64,000 nt of DNA from Lachnospiraceae bacterium. Its GTDB lineage: Bacteria > Bacillota > Clostridia > Lachnospirales > Lachnospiraceae. The DNA is taken from assembly GCA_024690825.1 (NCBI GenBank), contig JAILOK010000112.1, forward strand, positions 30,583-94,582, written 5' to 3'. A program made the position numbers and the translations under genes. The notes below the pieces were generated by a model that saw only the letters and a program-made list of their open reading frames with translations, was not told the origin of the DNA and ran no database searches. Shown here piece by piece: positions 27,294 through 36,028 of the stretch (position 1 is its first letter; each line of letters opens with the position of its first letter).

Positions 27294-27983
27294 TTAGAAT
27301 CTAGCAAGATATGCGTTGATCAATTTCTGAAGTTCTGCTCTCTGTGCCAGGTAATTTGCCTGAGCTGCAAGGTTTGCCTGCTGGAATGCAACATAGCGTG
27401 CCTGATAAGCATTGTATGCTGCAATGCCTGCTGCTCTCTCAGCTTCTCCCTTTGCTACCTGAGCTGCACGGAATGCTGCGAGGTTTGCCTGATACTCATT
27501 GTAACGAGCAATGCCTGCTGCCTTCTGAGCTTCTCCAAGAGCAAGCTGTGAAGCATAGAATGCTGCGAGGCGTGCCTGATACTCATTGTAACGAGCGATG
27601 CCAGCTGCTTTCTGAGCTTCTCCAAGAGCGATCTGTGAAGCGTAGAATGCTGCGAGATTTGCCTGATACTCATTGTAACGTGCAAGACCTGCTGCTCTCT
27701 CAGCTGCGCCCTTTGCGATCTCTGATGCCTGGAATGCTGCAAGGCGTGCCTGATACTCATTGTATGCTGCAATGCCTGCTGCTCTCTCAGCTTCTCCCTT
27801 TGCGATCTGGGATGCCTGGAATGCTGCGAGATTTGCCTGATATGTCAGGTATTCCTCAATCTGCTTATTCTGTGTTGCGATAGCAGAAAGTACTTCCTGT
27901 TCAGGTGTGGCAGCGAGTGCCGGAACTACAGAAACGATTGTGATAGCCAGTGTTGCTACCAATGCTACAAGTTTCTTTTTCAT
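27294..27983 (-). CDS. Secreted alanine-rich protein made of 29-residue repeats
   Basis: A 229-residue protein of unknown function. The signal peptide (MKKKLVALVATLAITIVSVV, cleavage after PALA) is followed by a short segment and five tandem 29-residue repeats from Tyr48, with consensus YQA(N/R)LAAFxASx(I/L)A, then xGEAxxAAGIAxYNE, and a degenerate sixth unit ending YLARF. The composition (Ala, Tyr, Gln, few hydrophobics) suggests long amphipathic helices. No cysteines, LPXTG or other wall anchor are seen. A strong promoter and terminator bracket the gene, so high expression is likely. I do not recognise the family; an extracellular or surface-associated fibre or binding role is only a guess. 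Confidence 0.88.
   Translation of the reverse strand: MKKKLVALVATLAITIVSVVPALAATPEQEVLSAIATQNKQIEEYLTYQANLAAFQASQIAKGEAERAAGIAAYNEYQARLAAFQASEIAKGAAERAAGLARYNEYQANLAAFYASQIALGEAQKAAGIARYNEYQARLAAFYASQLALGEAQKAAGIARYNEYQANLAAFRAAQVAKGEAERAAGIAAYNAYQARYVAFQQANLAAQANYLAQRAELQKLINAYLARF
27408..27842 (-). repeat. Five in-frame 87-bp tandem repeats
   Basis: The secreted protein's five full 29-codon repeats appear as 87-bp units; a shared sequence GCCTGATACTCATTGTA (plus strand) recurs at 27487 and 27574 and in later copies. Copies differ by both silent and replacement changes, with Asn/Arg alternating in successive units. Confidence 0.9.
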
Positions 27984-28031
27984 GGTAAATTTCTCCCTTC
28001 AGAAATATGAGTATGTTTCTTGCTGTTATGC

Positions 28032-28060
28032 ATTGTATCACTACATTTTGACGATTTCAA
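28032..28060 (-). promoter_or_regulatory. Promoter of the secreted repeat-protein gene
   Basis: On the minus strand TTGAAA (28060-28055), a 17-nt spacer and TACAAT (28037-28032) form a near-consensus sigma-A promoter. The leader would be about 40 nt and carries GAAGGGAG before the ATG. Confidence 0.8.
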
Positions 28061-28138
28061 CCACATTTTTAAAATAATTATGTAAATTTGTCTAAAAATG
28101 TTGTTTTTATGAAGAAAATCCTCTGCTCTTATGGCATT

Positions 28139-29398
28139 TTATACAATTTTCTTTGCCTCAAAGAATACCTTTTCGGTATCTATGGTCTTTATTTCACGGT
28201 CCTGCATCACTATCCGGCCGTCTATTATCACCGTATCAACCTCCGAACCGTTTGCCGAGTAAGCTAACGAAGAAATGAGATTGTTTTGCGGGATCATCGA
28301 CGGTGTATCAAGATTCAGCAGCGCAAGGTCCGCCTTGTAACCTTCCTTTATCTTTCCGGTAACACCTTCAAGCCCCAAAGCCTTCGCTCCGTTTTCCGTA
28401 GCTATCTTCAAACACTCCTCTGCACCGATACATACAGGATCAAGTGCCACTCCCTTATGTATGAGCGCCAGAAGGCTTATCTCGTGAAACATGTTCAGGG
28501 AATTATTGGAGGCGGCACCGTCGGTACCGATGGCCACATTTAACCCGGCCTCCAAAAACTTCGGTACCGGAGCGAATCCGTTTCCGAGCTTCATGTTTGA
28601 AGCAGGATTGGTTACCACGGATACATTGTGTTCCTTCATTATTTCTATATCGCTGTCCGTGACCCTTATACAGTGGGCTGCTATCGCGGGCACATCAAAG
28701 CATCCTGCCTTCTGGGCATATTCTATCGCTGTGCAGTTGTGCTCCTTCTTAAGATTGTCTATCTCTGTCTGGCTTTCCGCCAGGTGTATATGTATTCCCA
28801 GTCCCTTTTCCTTTGCCAAATCCGCAACGCATCGAAGATAGTCGGGTCCGCAGGAATAAGGGGCATGCGGCCCGAGCATGAAGGAAAGCCTGTCACAGTC
28901 CTTTCCGTCCTCCATCTCTTCGAGCGCTTCCTTTATCCTGACATCGTTCCTGTCATATGAGCTGCCCACCAGACCTCTTGATATCACGGCCCTCATGCCG
29001 GATTCCTTTACGGCTTTTGTCGTCTGGTGGATATGCATCTGCATATCATTGAAGGTGGTCGTGCCGCACATTATCATCTCAATGATCGCAAGCATCGCCC
29101 CGTAGTAAGCATCCTTGCCTGTCATTTTATCTTCGACCGGATTAACTCCCTTTAACAGCCAGTCCATAAACGGCATGTCATCGGCGATATTCCGAAGCGG
29201 AGCCATGTACGAATGGGTGTGGGCGTTTATGAGTCCGGGGATGACCAAAAAGGAACTGCCGTCTATCATGGTGTCCTGCTTAAAACCGGCAGGTTCTTTG
29301 TCTATACCGGATATTTTGTCATCCGTTATGTAGATGCTGTGTCTGTCTGTTGTCCCGTCAATCAACGCATATGCATCTTTTATCAAGATACCTGACAT
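28139..29398 (-). CDS. mtaD: 5-methylthioadenosine/S-adenosylhomocysteine deaminase
   Basis: Amidohydrolase that deaminates methylthioadenosine, S-adenosylhomocysteine and related nucleosides. The metal motif INAHTHSYMAPLRNI, HIHLAESQTE, AAHCIRV and the late Asp in AIGTDGAASNNSLNMF are the family's ligands and signatures. At 419 residues it is normal. RBS AAAGGAGATC precedes the ATG. With ahcY nearby, it suggests removal of SAH through S-inosylhomocysteine. Confidence 0.9.
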   Translation of the reverse strand: MSGILIKDAYALIDGTTDRHSIYITDDKISGIDKEPAGFKQDTMIDGSSFLVIPGLINAHTHSYMAPLRNIADDMPFMDWLLKGVNPVEDKMTGKDAYYGAMLAIIEMIMCGTTTFNDMQMHIHQTTKAVKESGMRAVISRGLVGSSYDRNDVRIKEALEEMEDGKDCDRLSFMLGPHAPYSCGPDYLRCVADLAKEKGLGIHIHLAESQTEIDNLKKEHNCTAIEYAQKAGCFDVPAIAAHCIRVTDSDIEIMKEHNVSVVTNPASNMKLGNGFAPVPKFLEAGLNVAIGTDGAASNNSLNMFHEISLLALIHKGVALDPVCIGAEECLKIATENGAKALGLEGVTGKIKEGYKADLALLNLDTPSMIPQNNLISSLAYSANGSEVDTVIIDGRIVMQDREIKTIDTEKVFFEAKKIV

Positions 29399-29432
29399 TT
29401 ATCAGATCTCCTTTCCTGACTTTCCGGGTGAT

Positions 29433-30779
29433 TCAGAGCCTGTTCTGAAGTTCTTTTGCCATATCCTCAAACCCCGGCTTTCCTAAAAGAGCAAACATGT
29501 TCTTTTTATAGCTTTCAACTCCCGGCTGATTGAAAGGATTGACGCCGAGCATATAACCGCTGACGCCGCATGCAAACTCAAAGAAATAGAACAGCTGTCC
29601 CAGATATTCCTCATTCTGTTCGGGGATGTTGATCAAAGCATTGGGAACATCTCCGTCGGTATGCGCAAGGATGGTTCCGTTCATCGCGCACTTATTTGCA
29701 AAATCCACTGTCTTGCCTGCCAGATAATCAAGACCGTCTAAATTGTTGTCGGCTTTCTTCATTATTATATCTGTCCTTGGCTTTTCTATATTAATGACAG
29801 TCTCAAACATTATTCGCGCTCCGTCCTGGATGAACTGTCCCATAGAGTGAAGATCGGTCGTCAGATCCACCGCTGCCGGGAATATGCCTTTCTTATCCTT
29901 TCCCTCACTCTCGCCGTACAGCTGCTTCCACCATTCGGAAACAAAATGGAGACTCGGTTCGTAGTTTGCCACGATCTCAACGCTCTTTCCCTTCCTGTAA
30001 AGGATATTTCTTATGGCTGCATATTTTAAGGCATCGTTCTCCTCAAATGCGCTTTCTACAGCCATCTTTCTGCCTTCTGCCGCGCCCTTCATGAGCGCGT
30101 CTATGTCAGCACCCGATACGGCTATGGGAAGAAGGCCTACCGCCGTAAGCACGGAAAATCTGCCGCCCACATCATCGGGAACAACAAATTCCTCATAGCC
30201 CTCGGAATCAGCCAGACTCTTTAAGGCTCCTCTTGCCTTGTCGGTTGTTGCGTATATCCTCTTTGCGGCCTCTGTCTTGCCGTATTTCTCCTCAAGCTTT
30301 TCCTTAAATATCCTGAAGGAGATCCCGGGCTCGGTGGTGGTTCCGGACTTTGATATCATGTTTATCGAAAAGTCCCTGTCCCCGATAACATCCATCATAT
30401 TTGAGATATAGGTACTGGATATGCTGTTTCCGAGGAAATAGATCTCGGGAGTCTTCCTTACTTCCTTTGATACGCTGTTATAGAAATTATGTCTTAAAAA
30501 TTCTATGGCAGCTCTTGCTCCCAGATATGATCCGCCTATGCCTATAACGAGCAGCACATCGCTGTCGGACTTTATCTTTTCGGCGGCCTTTTTGATCCTT
30601 GCAAATTCGTCCCTGTCATACTTTTCCGGCAGATCAATCCAGCCGAGAAAGTCATTTCCGGCTCCCTTTCTTGAAATCAGGAGATCCCGCGCAGCAAGCG
30701 CCTGGTCTTTTATTATCTCTATCTCCTCCTCAGAGATAAACTGCATTGCCTTTGAATAATCATAAGTAACCTTTGCCAT
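29433..30779 (-). CDS. pgi: Glucose-6-phosphate isomerase
   Basis: Interconverts glucose-6-phosphate and fructose-6-phosphate. Family signatures include [48 protein letters not shown] and a C-terminal [13 protein letters not shown] segment. At 448 residues it matches the shorter Firmicutes type. RBS AGAGGAGAAA lies ahead of the ATG. It follows the receiver gene by 24 nt and may share its promoter. Confidence 0.96.
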   Translation of the reverse strand: MAKVTYDYSKAMQFISEEEIEIIKDQALAARDLLISRKGAGNDFLGWIDLPEKYDRDEFARIKKAAEKIKSDSDVLLVIGIGGSYLGARAAIEFLRHNFYNSVSKEVRKTPEIYFLGNSISSTYISNMMDVIGDRDFSINMISKSGTTTEPGISFRIFKEKLEEKYGKTEAAKRIYATTDKARGALKSLADSEGYEEFVVPDDVGGRFSVLTAVGLLPIAVSGADIDALMKGAAEGRKMAVESAFEENDALKYAAIRNILYRKGKSVEIVANYEPSLHFVSEWWKQLYGESEGKDKKGIFPAAVDLTTDLHSMGQFIQDGARIMFETVINIEKPRTDIIMKKADNNLDGLDYLAGKTVDFANKCAMNGTILAHTDGDVPNALINIPEQNEEYLGQLFYFFEFACGVSGYMLGVNPFNQPGVESYKKNMFALLGKPGFEDMAKELQNRL

Positions 30780-30803
30780 TTTTTTCTCCTCTTTTCTTAA
30801 TAT

Positions 30804-31244
30804 TTATTCAACGGATTCTTCTCCGTACAAAACCTTCCTTATCGTGGATAAAAGCTTTTCCGGCTCATAGGGCTTTAACATATATCCTGCCGGTTTAAGT
30901 CGGAGCACCGCATGTATATGCGACTTGTCGTTTACTCCCGTTAAGAATACCACGGGAATGTCCGCCATCTCCTCGTCCGATCGTATCATCTCGAAAGTCT
31001 GTTTACCGTCACAGACCGGCATCTCATAATCAAGAAGTATCAGATCGGGTTTCTGGCGGCTGATCTGCGCTATGGCCTTTGTGCCGGAATTAGCCAGAAC
31101 AACCTCATACTGCTTTTCCAGTATTTTTTTGATACCTCTTAAGGTAGTCGCATTGTCATCGACAACGAGGATCACCTTTTTTTCTTCTTCATAATCAAAG
31201 ACCAGATCATCGACCGAAGAAGTGGTAGGATTAAAGAAATCCAT
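30804..31244 (-). CDS. Stand-alone receiver-domain response regulator
   Basis: A 146-residue protein: about 22 residues of N-terminal extension (MDFFNPTTSSVDD) and a receiver domain with VDDNATTLRG, phospho-acceptor Asp in LILLDYEMPVCDG, Thr in VFLTGVND and Lys in MLKPYEPEKL. No output domain is present, so it acts through protein contacts like CheY or as a phosphorelay intermediate. No kinase gene is adjacent. AGGAGGTTTTCAT precedes the ATG. Confidence 0.92.
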   Translation of the reverse strand: MDFFNPTTSSVDDLVFDYEEEKKVILVVDDNATTLRGIKKILEKQYEVVLANSGTKAIAQISRQKPDLILLDYEMPVCDGKQTFEMIRSDEEMADIPVVFLTGVNDKSHIHAVLRLKPAGYMLKPYEPEKLLSTIRKVLYGEESVE

Positions 31245-31279
31245 ATGAAAACCTCCTTACACGCCAAAGGGCATGTTTT

Positions 31280-31307
31280 ATTATACACTATTTCTTTCCT
31301 ATTTGAA
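31280..31307 (-). promoter_or_regulatory. Promoter for receiver gene and probably pgi
   Basis: On the minus strand TTCAAA (31307-31302), a 16-nt spacer and a perfect TATAAT (31285-31280) precede the receiver gene. Confidence 0.55.
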
Positions 31308-31316
31308 TACTGCCTT

Positions 31317-32693
31317 TCACGGTTTCCCCAAGAGGATGTAGACCGCCGAGGATGCCGCAGAGAATAATAAGGTAAGGCAAAAACAAGCCGCCTCTTTCTT
31401 TTTGTTTCCCTTTGAAAACAGTCCCAGAAACAATGCTTCGATCACTATCACATACTGTATGTATCTGAAATCCTGAGATGAGAAATACGGCGCCTGTATG
31501 CTGAAGTTGATAAGAAAGACCACCGGCGTAAGCCAGGAAAGAAACCAGAATACGGTTTCAATCACATTTTCCTTTTTCCGCAGGGCTTTTACTGTCACAT
31601 ATATGGTCGCAAACACCGCGATCAGCGCAAGGACCGCGCCAAGGATAAGCGCCGCCCAGGCAAAGGGTATCATCTTAATGTGTTCTTCCGCCAGATAGCA
31701 GTCCCCGAAAAGAGAAGTCTTTAACATCGCAAGCGGGATATTAAATTCGTCGTAAGCCTGTCCGTTGCTTATGAGGCTTACAAAGGGCGTATCGGTCCTG
31801 ATATCAAAAAATCTGAAAAGCAGGGGATTGCTTCCCACAGGTTCTCCGACTTCCGGTGTGTAATTTAACGGGGTGCCGAATCTTATCAGATTTCTGACGG
31901 GATAAAATACAGCCGGCGGGATGCATATCAGGGCAAATATCAGATACTGCCAAAGGTACCTGAAAAATCCTTCCCTTTTCCCGTCTATCCACTTTACGAT
32001 AAAAAGAAATGCAACCGGGGCGGCCGCAAGACAGCCCGACAGCTTGGCGGCCATCGAAAGACCGATGCATAAAGCAATCGGAATGATATTTAAGATCGTG
32101 CTCTTCCGGTACCATCTGAGCGCGAAATAAAGACTCATCACCATAAGGAGTTCACAGAGACAGTCGTTGTTGATCGAACCGGAAAACAAAATGAAGCCCG
32201 GATGAAAAGCGCATAACAAAAATGCGGTAATAAGCGTATTGCCTTCCAGTCCTGCCTCCTTAAATATCAGATAAGCAAAGAAAAGAATGCACATGCTGTA
32301 AAAAAGAGTCAGATACTGTACATTCTCGCAGGCGGCATTATAGTTCTTTCCGAAAAAAGTCTGAATGCCGATGAAAACGGCCGAGATGATATGGTGGAGA
32401 GGCGGCTGGAAAAATCCCCACCGGGTGACCGGATCAAAATCCGGAAGCCTTCTTTCATGCAGGAACCATTCAATATAAGCTGCCTGTCCCTCTTCATTTC
32501 CGAACCCGATCACATCATGCTGTCTGATCCAGTGCGGGGTATAGATCACATAGTTCAGCCTTAAAAAAAAGGCTGAGAGAGTTCCGAATACCAGGAAAGC
32601 GCTCTTTCCCTTAAACTTATACCATATGAGGGATATGACCGCCGTTACCGCAAAGACCAGTATTACGATGTAAAGATATTGTCTGCCTGTCAT
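31317..32693 (-). CDS. Polytopic GT-C-type glycosyltransferase-like membrane protein
   Basis: A 458-residue protein with about ten to twelve membrane helices. A loop after the second helix contains HWIRQHDVIGFGNEEGQA, FLHERRLPDFD and QPPLHHIISAVFIG, resembling PMT/ArnT-like GT-C enzymes that move sugars from polyprenyl-phosphate carriers; an acidic-residue-bearing first loop is typical of these. The acceptor is unknown. It overlaps the upstream 533-residue membrane protein gene by 4 nt (ATGA), and the two may work together on a surface polymer. Confidence 0.75.
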   Translation of the reverse strand: MTGRQYLYIVILVFAVTAVISLIWYKFKGKSAFLVFGTLSAFFLRLNYVIYTPHWIRQHDVIGFGNEEGQAAYIEWFLHERRLPDFDPVTRWGFFQPPLHHIISAVFIGIQTFFGKNYNAACENVQYLTLFYSMCILFFAYLIFKEAGLEGNTLITAFLLCAFHPGFILFSGSINNDCLCELLMVMSLYFALRWYRKSTILNIIPIALCIGLSMAAKLSGCLAAAPVAFLFIVKWIDGKREGFFRYLWQYLIFALICIPPAVFYPVRNLIRFGTPLNYTPEVGEPVGSNPLLFRFFDIRTDTPFVSLISNGQAYDEFNIPLAMLKTSLFGDCYLAEEHIKMIPFAWAALILGAVLALIAVFATIYVTVKALRKKENVIETVFWFLSWLTPVVFLINFSIQAPYFSSQDFRYIQYVIVIEALFLGLFSKGNKKKEAACFCLTLLFSAASSAVYILLGKP

Positions 32694-34291
32694 GCTTTTT
32701 TCTTCTTACCCACAAGAAAAACAATAAGCGCCGCCACAAAAAACACTAAGGTGACCGCCGTCGAGATGTGCTGTATCAGCGTGCCTTTGTAATACACGGT
32801 AACCGATGAAGAATCCTTTGTATATACCCGCGCCTGTCCGTTTCTGCCTTTTCCGTCAACAGTCAGCGCCTTCCCCTGATCATCGACCGCTGCATATCCC
32901 TTGTAAAACACAAAGGGAACATCCACAAAAGATGCATCCCTGCCGATGCCCGTAACCGTCAGACGGTTTTTGTCCCTTGATATGGGCAGCGTATTTCCGC
33001 TGTCATCAAAGGCGGCGTCTGCCGTTTCAAGAAGCAGATCCCTGTCCTCCACCGAGGCCGGAAGCCATTCCCCGCCGATCACTTCCGCCGTAAAGGGCGC
33101 ATAATCAAAATAATCATCCGAATAGGAATAATACTCCGTATCAACATTTTCAAAGCTCCACAGGGCAGAAAATATCATGACCGAAAGAACCGCAAAAACC
33201 GCGCTCTTTTCCTTTATCACACCCTTTTTAACAATCTCCGTAATACAGACCGCGCCCGAAAATGCTATGAGGGGGGCTGCCATAACAAAAAGCCTCCAGG
33301 GAAACTGCACCTGATACAGAATGGCCGACAGTCTTTTCCAGGGAAAGAATCCCGTGGTGCAAAGACAGGCGGCAAGTCCAAAGATCATGCATATATCCGC
33401 AAACAATAAGATCCTGTCTTCCTTTTCCCTTTTTATGAAGATCCGAAGAAGCAGGGGGAGGAATATGACAAATCCCATGGATGGATCCGAAAAAGAAAAT
33501 ACATCCTTAAGAAGAAGTTTTTCATAATTTGGATCAAAGGAGGCCGAGACAAGCGAAAAGTCCGTGGTAAAGAGCATCTCGACCATGGGAAATACATAGA
33601 ATTCCGTGATAAATATCACAAACAATACACAGAGCAGAAGATTTCCTATTATCTTCTTTTCCCTGAATATGCTTTTTATCCGCGTAATAAAAACGACAAG
33701 GCATAAAAGCGTGCACATGACCGCAGTGATGGTATGCGTCAGTATGACTCCCGACATGCCTATCACAAGCAGGTGAGGCTTTTTAAATTCATCAAAGCAG
33801 AGATCATAAAGGCCCGCGATGACAAAGGGCACGAATATCAGCGCCGTAAATTCCCCGACTGCGCTCCTTTCATATACATCATAGATATGATATTTGAAAA
33901 GCGTGAACATTACCGCAAAAATAAGGGCTGCGCTTTTGTTCTTTGTCACCGTGTTCATGCAGTAATAAGCAGACAGGAAGCCCGCGATCATGCAGAAGGC
34001 CGTGAATATATGATAGGAGGCGTTGATCCCCAGACCCGCAAACCTTAAAAAAGCCGGTATATAAAGAAACAGATCGGGATAAAACAGGGAACTGGCATAG
34101 CCCTGCCCGTTAAAATAAAGCATATTTACGCGCAGAAAGGGCAGGCCGTTTTCCATGCCGCATTTTAAGCTTTCTATGCGCAGCAGATGATATATCAGAT
34201 CGTGCCCGCCTATGCAGTTTACCGTGAAAAGCGGAAGACATGCAGCTATAAGCGCAATACACGCGACCGCGATCGTTTCTCTTTTTCTCAT
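32690..34291 (-). CDS. Polytopic membrane protein, GT-C/YfhO-like
   Basis: A 533-residue protein with about ten helices and a large extracytoplasmic C-terminal region (about 390-500) before a final helix. The first loop carries GGHDLIYHLLRIESLKCG and later LFYPDLFLYIPAFLRFAGLG. The frameshifted gene at 46861-48666 has the matching GFDMLFHLMRMEGIRDG and ALYPSLFMYIPAILRFAGLS, so the two are clear paralogues. The loop Asp and the general fold suggest a GT-C glycosyltransferase or a membrane modifier of cell-surface polymers. The exact reaction is unknown. Confidence 0.72.
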   Translation of the reverse strand: MRKRETIAVACIALIAACLPLFTVNCIGGHDLIYHLLRIESLKCGMENGLPFLRVNMLYFNGQGYASSLFYPDLFLYIPAFLRFAGLGINASYHIFTAFCMIAGFLSAYYCMNTVTKNKSAALIFAVMFTLFKYHIYDVYERSAVGEFTALIFVPFVIAGLYDLCFDEFKKPHLLVIGMSGVILTHTITAVMCTLLCLVVFITRIKSIFREKKIIGNLLLCVLFVIFITEFYVFPMVEMLFTTDFSLVSASFDPNYEKLLLKDVFSFSDPSMGFVIFLPLLLRIFIKREKEDRILLFADICMIFGLAACLCTTGFFPWKRLSAILYQVQFPWRLFVMAAPLIAFSGAVCITEIVKKGVIKEKSAVFAVLSVMIFSALWSFENVDTEYYSYSDDYFDYAPFTAEVIGGEWLPASVEDRDLLLETADAAFDDSGNTLPISRDKNRLTVTGIGRDASFVDVPFVFYKGYAAVDDQGKALTVDGKGRNGQARVYTKDSSSVTVYYKGTLIQHISTAVTLVFFVAALIVFLVGKKKKA

Positions 34292-34301
34292 AACTTCCTT
34301 A

Positions 34302-35591
34302 TTATACTACACTCACATCATTCATTAAAACCGTTTCGCCCTCAAGTTCCTCTCCGATGGTGCCGGTCACTATGTCTCCGGGCTTTACCCCGCATCCTGC
34401 AGGTACAGCACATCTTATATATTCCCTCGTATATCCGGTAAGATACTCTTTCCCGCGGATCCCCGCGGTCTCCTCCGCCAGAAGCTCGTATCTTTTGCCG
34501 TCCCGGAAGCTTTCTATGAAATTTCTCTTATTTTCCTTATTAAGCTCAAGCAATTCAGCTGACCTTGCAGCCTTGATCTTTTCGGTAAGCTGTCCCTCCA
34601 TCCTGTCGGCATTGGTGCCCTTTCGCCTTGAATACTTAAAAATATGCGTCTCATAAAAACGGATCTTTTTAACAAATTCCACGGTTTCAAGAAACTCTTG
34701 CTCGGTTTCGCCCGGAAATCCGGTAATGATGTCCGTCGTGACCGCGCATTTATCAAATGCTTTCCTTAAAAGCTCCACTCCCTGCATATACTGTTTTGTA
34801 TCATAGTGTCTGTTCATCCGCCTTAAAACGCTGTCCGAACCGCTCTGAAGCGACAGATGGAAATGCGGGCAGAGTGAGCCGATGTCCTTAAGGCCTGAAA
34901 CAAATTCCGGTGTCACTATCCCGGGTTCGAGGGACCCGAGCCTTATACGCTTTACGCCCTCCGTCTTTGATACCTCCCGTACTAAAGACAACAGGTCCTC
35001 CTTTTCATCCGGCCTGTCAAGACCATAGGAACACACATGTATGCCCGTAAGCACGAATTCCCTGTAACCTTCACTGACAAGGCTTCTTATCTCGTCACAG
35101 ATATCGGCTGTGCGGCGGCTTTTTATCCTTCCTCTTGCAAAAGGTATGATGCAATAGGAACAGAACATATTACAGCCGTCCTGGCATTTGATGATGCGCC
35201 TTGTATGAGACGGCGCTTCGTCCTTTACCTCACAGGATGGAGAGCTTTCCTTAAAGTAATTATTCAGGATATCCGCTATTTCTTCCTTTTCTTTGTTTAA
35301 GACCGCGATATCCGCATTTTTCCCAAGGATATCCTCCGTTCCTCTGGTATCGACATAGCAGCCAGCCGCCACGATCAGGGCTTCGGGATTCTTTTCTCTG
35401 GCCCGGCTTAAGAACTGTCTGGTCTTCCTGTCCGCAATATTGGTTACGGAGCAGGTATTTATTATATAAACATCTGCTTTTTGGTCAAATGGCACAATAA
35501 TATAGCCGTTTTCCGACAGTTTTTTCCGCATCATATCCGATTCATATGTATTTACCTTGCATCCGAGTGTATGTATCGCAACTTTTTTCAT
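34302..35591 (-). CDS. mtaB: tRNA t6A37 methylthiotransferase MtaB
   Basis: Radical-SAM enzyme that methylthiolates t6A37 in ANN-decoding tRNAs. An N-terminal UPF0004 domain carries cluster cysteines (LGCKVN, NTCSVT, AAGCYVDTRG); the radical SAM motif is CNMFCSYC in a KCQDGCNMFCSYCIIPFARG context; a C-terminal TRAM-like region follows (about 365-429). At 429 residues it is normal. No clear Shine-Dalgarno precedes the ATG. Confidence 0.92.
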   Translation of the reverse strand: MKKVAIHTLGCKVNTYESDMMRKKLSENGYIIVPFDQKADVYIINTCSVTNIADRKTRQFLSRAREKNPEALIVAAGCYVDTRGTEDILGKNADIAVLNKEKEEIADILNNYFKESSPSCEVKDEAPSHTRRIIKCQDGCNMFCSYCIIPFARGRIKSRRTADICDEIRSLVSEGYREFVLTGIHVCSYGLDRPDEKEDLLSLVREVSKTEGVKRIRLGSLEPGIVTPEFVSGLKDIGSLCPHFHLSLQSGSDSVLRRMNRHYDTKQYMQGVELLRKAFDKCAVTTDIITGFPGETEQEFLETVEFVKKIRFYETHIFKYSRRKGTNADRMEGQLTEKIKAARSAELLELNKENKRNFIESFRDGKRYELLAEETAGIRGKEYLTGYTREYIRCAVPAGCGVKPGDIVTGTIGEELEGETVLMNDVSVV

Positions 35592-35612
35592 TTTTTTTGT
35601 ACAGTTTTTTTA

Positions 35613-35641
35613 TTGACTTTTGTTATTTCCGCCCCTATCAT
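35613..35641 (+). promoter_or_regulatory. Promoter of the HPr-like gene
   Basis: TTGACT (35613-35618), a 17-nt spacer and TATCAT (35636-35641) form a strong sigma-A promoter; the predicted leader is about 75 nt. Confidence 0.8.
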
Positions 35642-35720
35642 GTGAATAGGATTGAGGAAGCCTGTTGTGCTTAAACGATCCGCGACATTATTATTATATT
35701 TAAATAGGAGGTAATTGCAA

Positions 35721-35951
35721 ATGAAGACAGTACAGATATCTCTGAATTCTATCGACAAGGTAAAGTCCTTTGTAAATGATATCACGAAATTTGATTATGA
35801 TTTCGATCTGGTTTCAGGAAGGTATGTGATCGACGCAAAATCCATTATGGGTATCTTTTCTCTCGATCTTTCCAAGCCCATCGACCTGAATATCCATGCA
35901 GAGGATAATATCGACGATGTACTCGCTGTATTAAAGCAGTATATGGTTTGA
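35721..35951 (+). CDS. HPr-like protein lacking the phosphorylatable histidine
   Basis: A 76-residue protein of HPr size. The Ser46 region is kept as DAKSIMGIFSLDL, and the C-terminal helix DNIDDVLAVLKQYM fits HPr. The active-site motif GLHARPA is replaced by SIDKVKSFV, so His15 is missing and phosphotransfer in the PTS is not possible by the usual route. It could be a Crh-like or other regulator; Crh also lacks His15 but keeps Ser46. The ATG follows AGGAGG by 9 nt. Own promoter and terminator make it monocistronic. Confidence 0.85.
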   Translation: MKTVQISLNSIDKVKSFVNDITKFDYDFDLVSGRYVIDAKSIMGIFSLDLSKPIDLNIHAEDNIDDVLAVLKQYMV

Positions 35952-35983
35952 TCCGGGAATCGATTCAGACATATGAGTATATT

Positions 35984-36013
35984 AAAGGCGCGGCTTTCTG
36001 CCACGCCTTTTTT
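35984..36013 (+). terminator. Rho-independent terminator of the HPr-like gene
   Basis: A stem AAAGGCG-C-GGC / GCC-A-CGCCTTT with loop TTTCT ends in a run of six T. The stem may also serve the opposite-strand gene end at 36029, though its T-run there is short. Confidence 0.85.
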
Positions 36014-36028
36014 ATGTATTAAACATCT

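Noticed and set aside
27408..27842. Regular 87-bp repeats could suggest a CRISPR or noncoding minisatellite
   Set aside because: The units are in frame within a signal-peptide-bearing gene with promoter, ribosome binding site and terminator, and they lack spacers.
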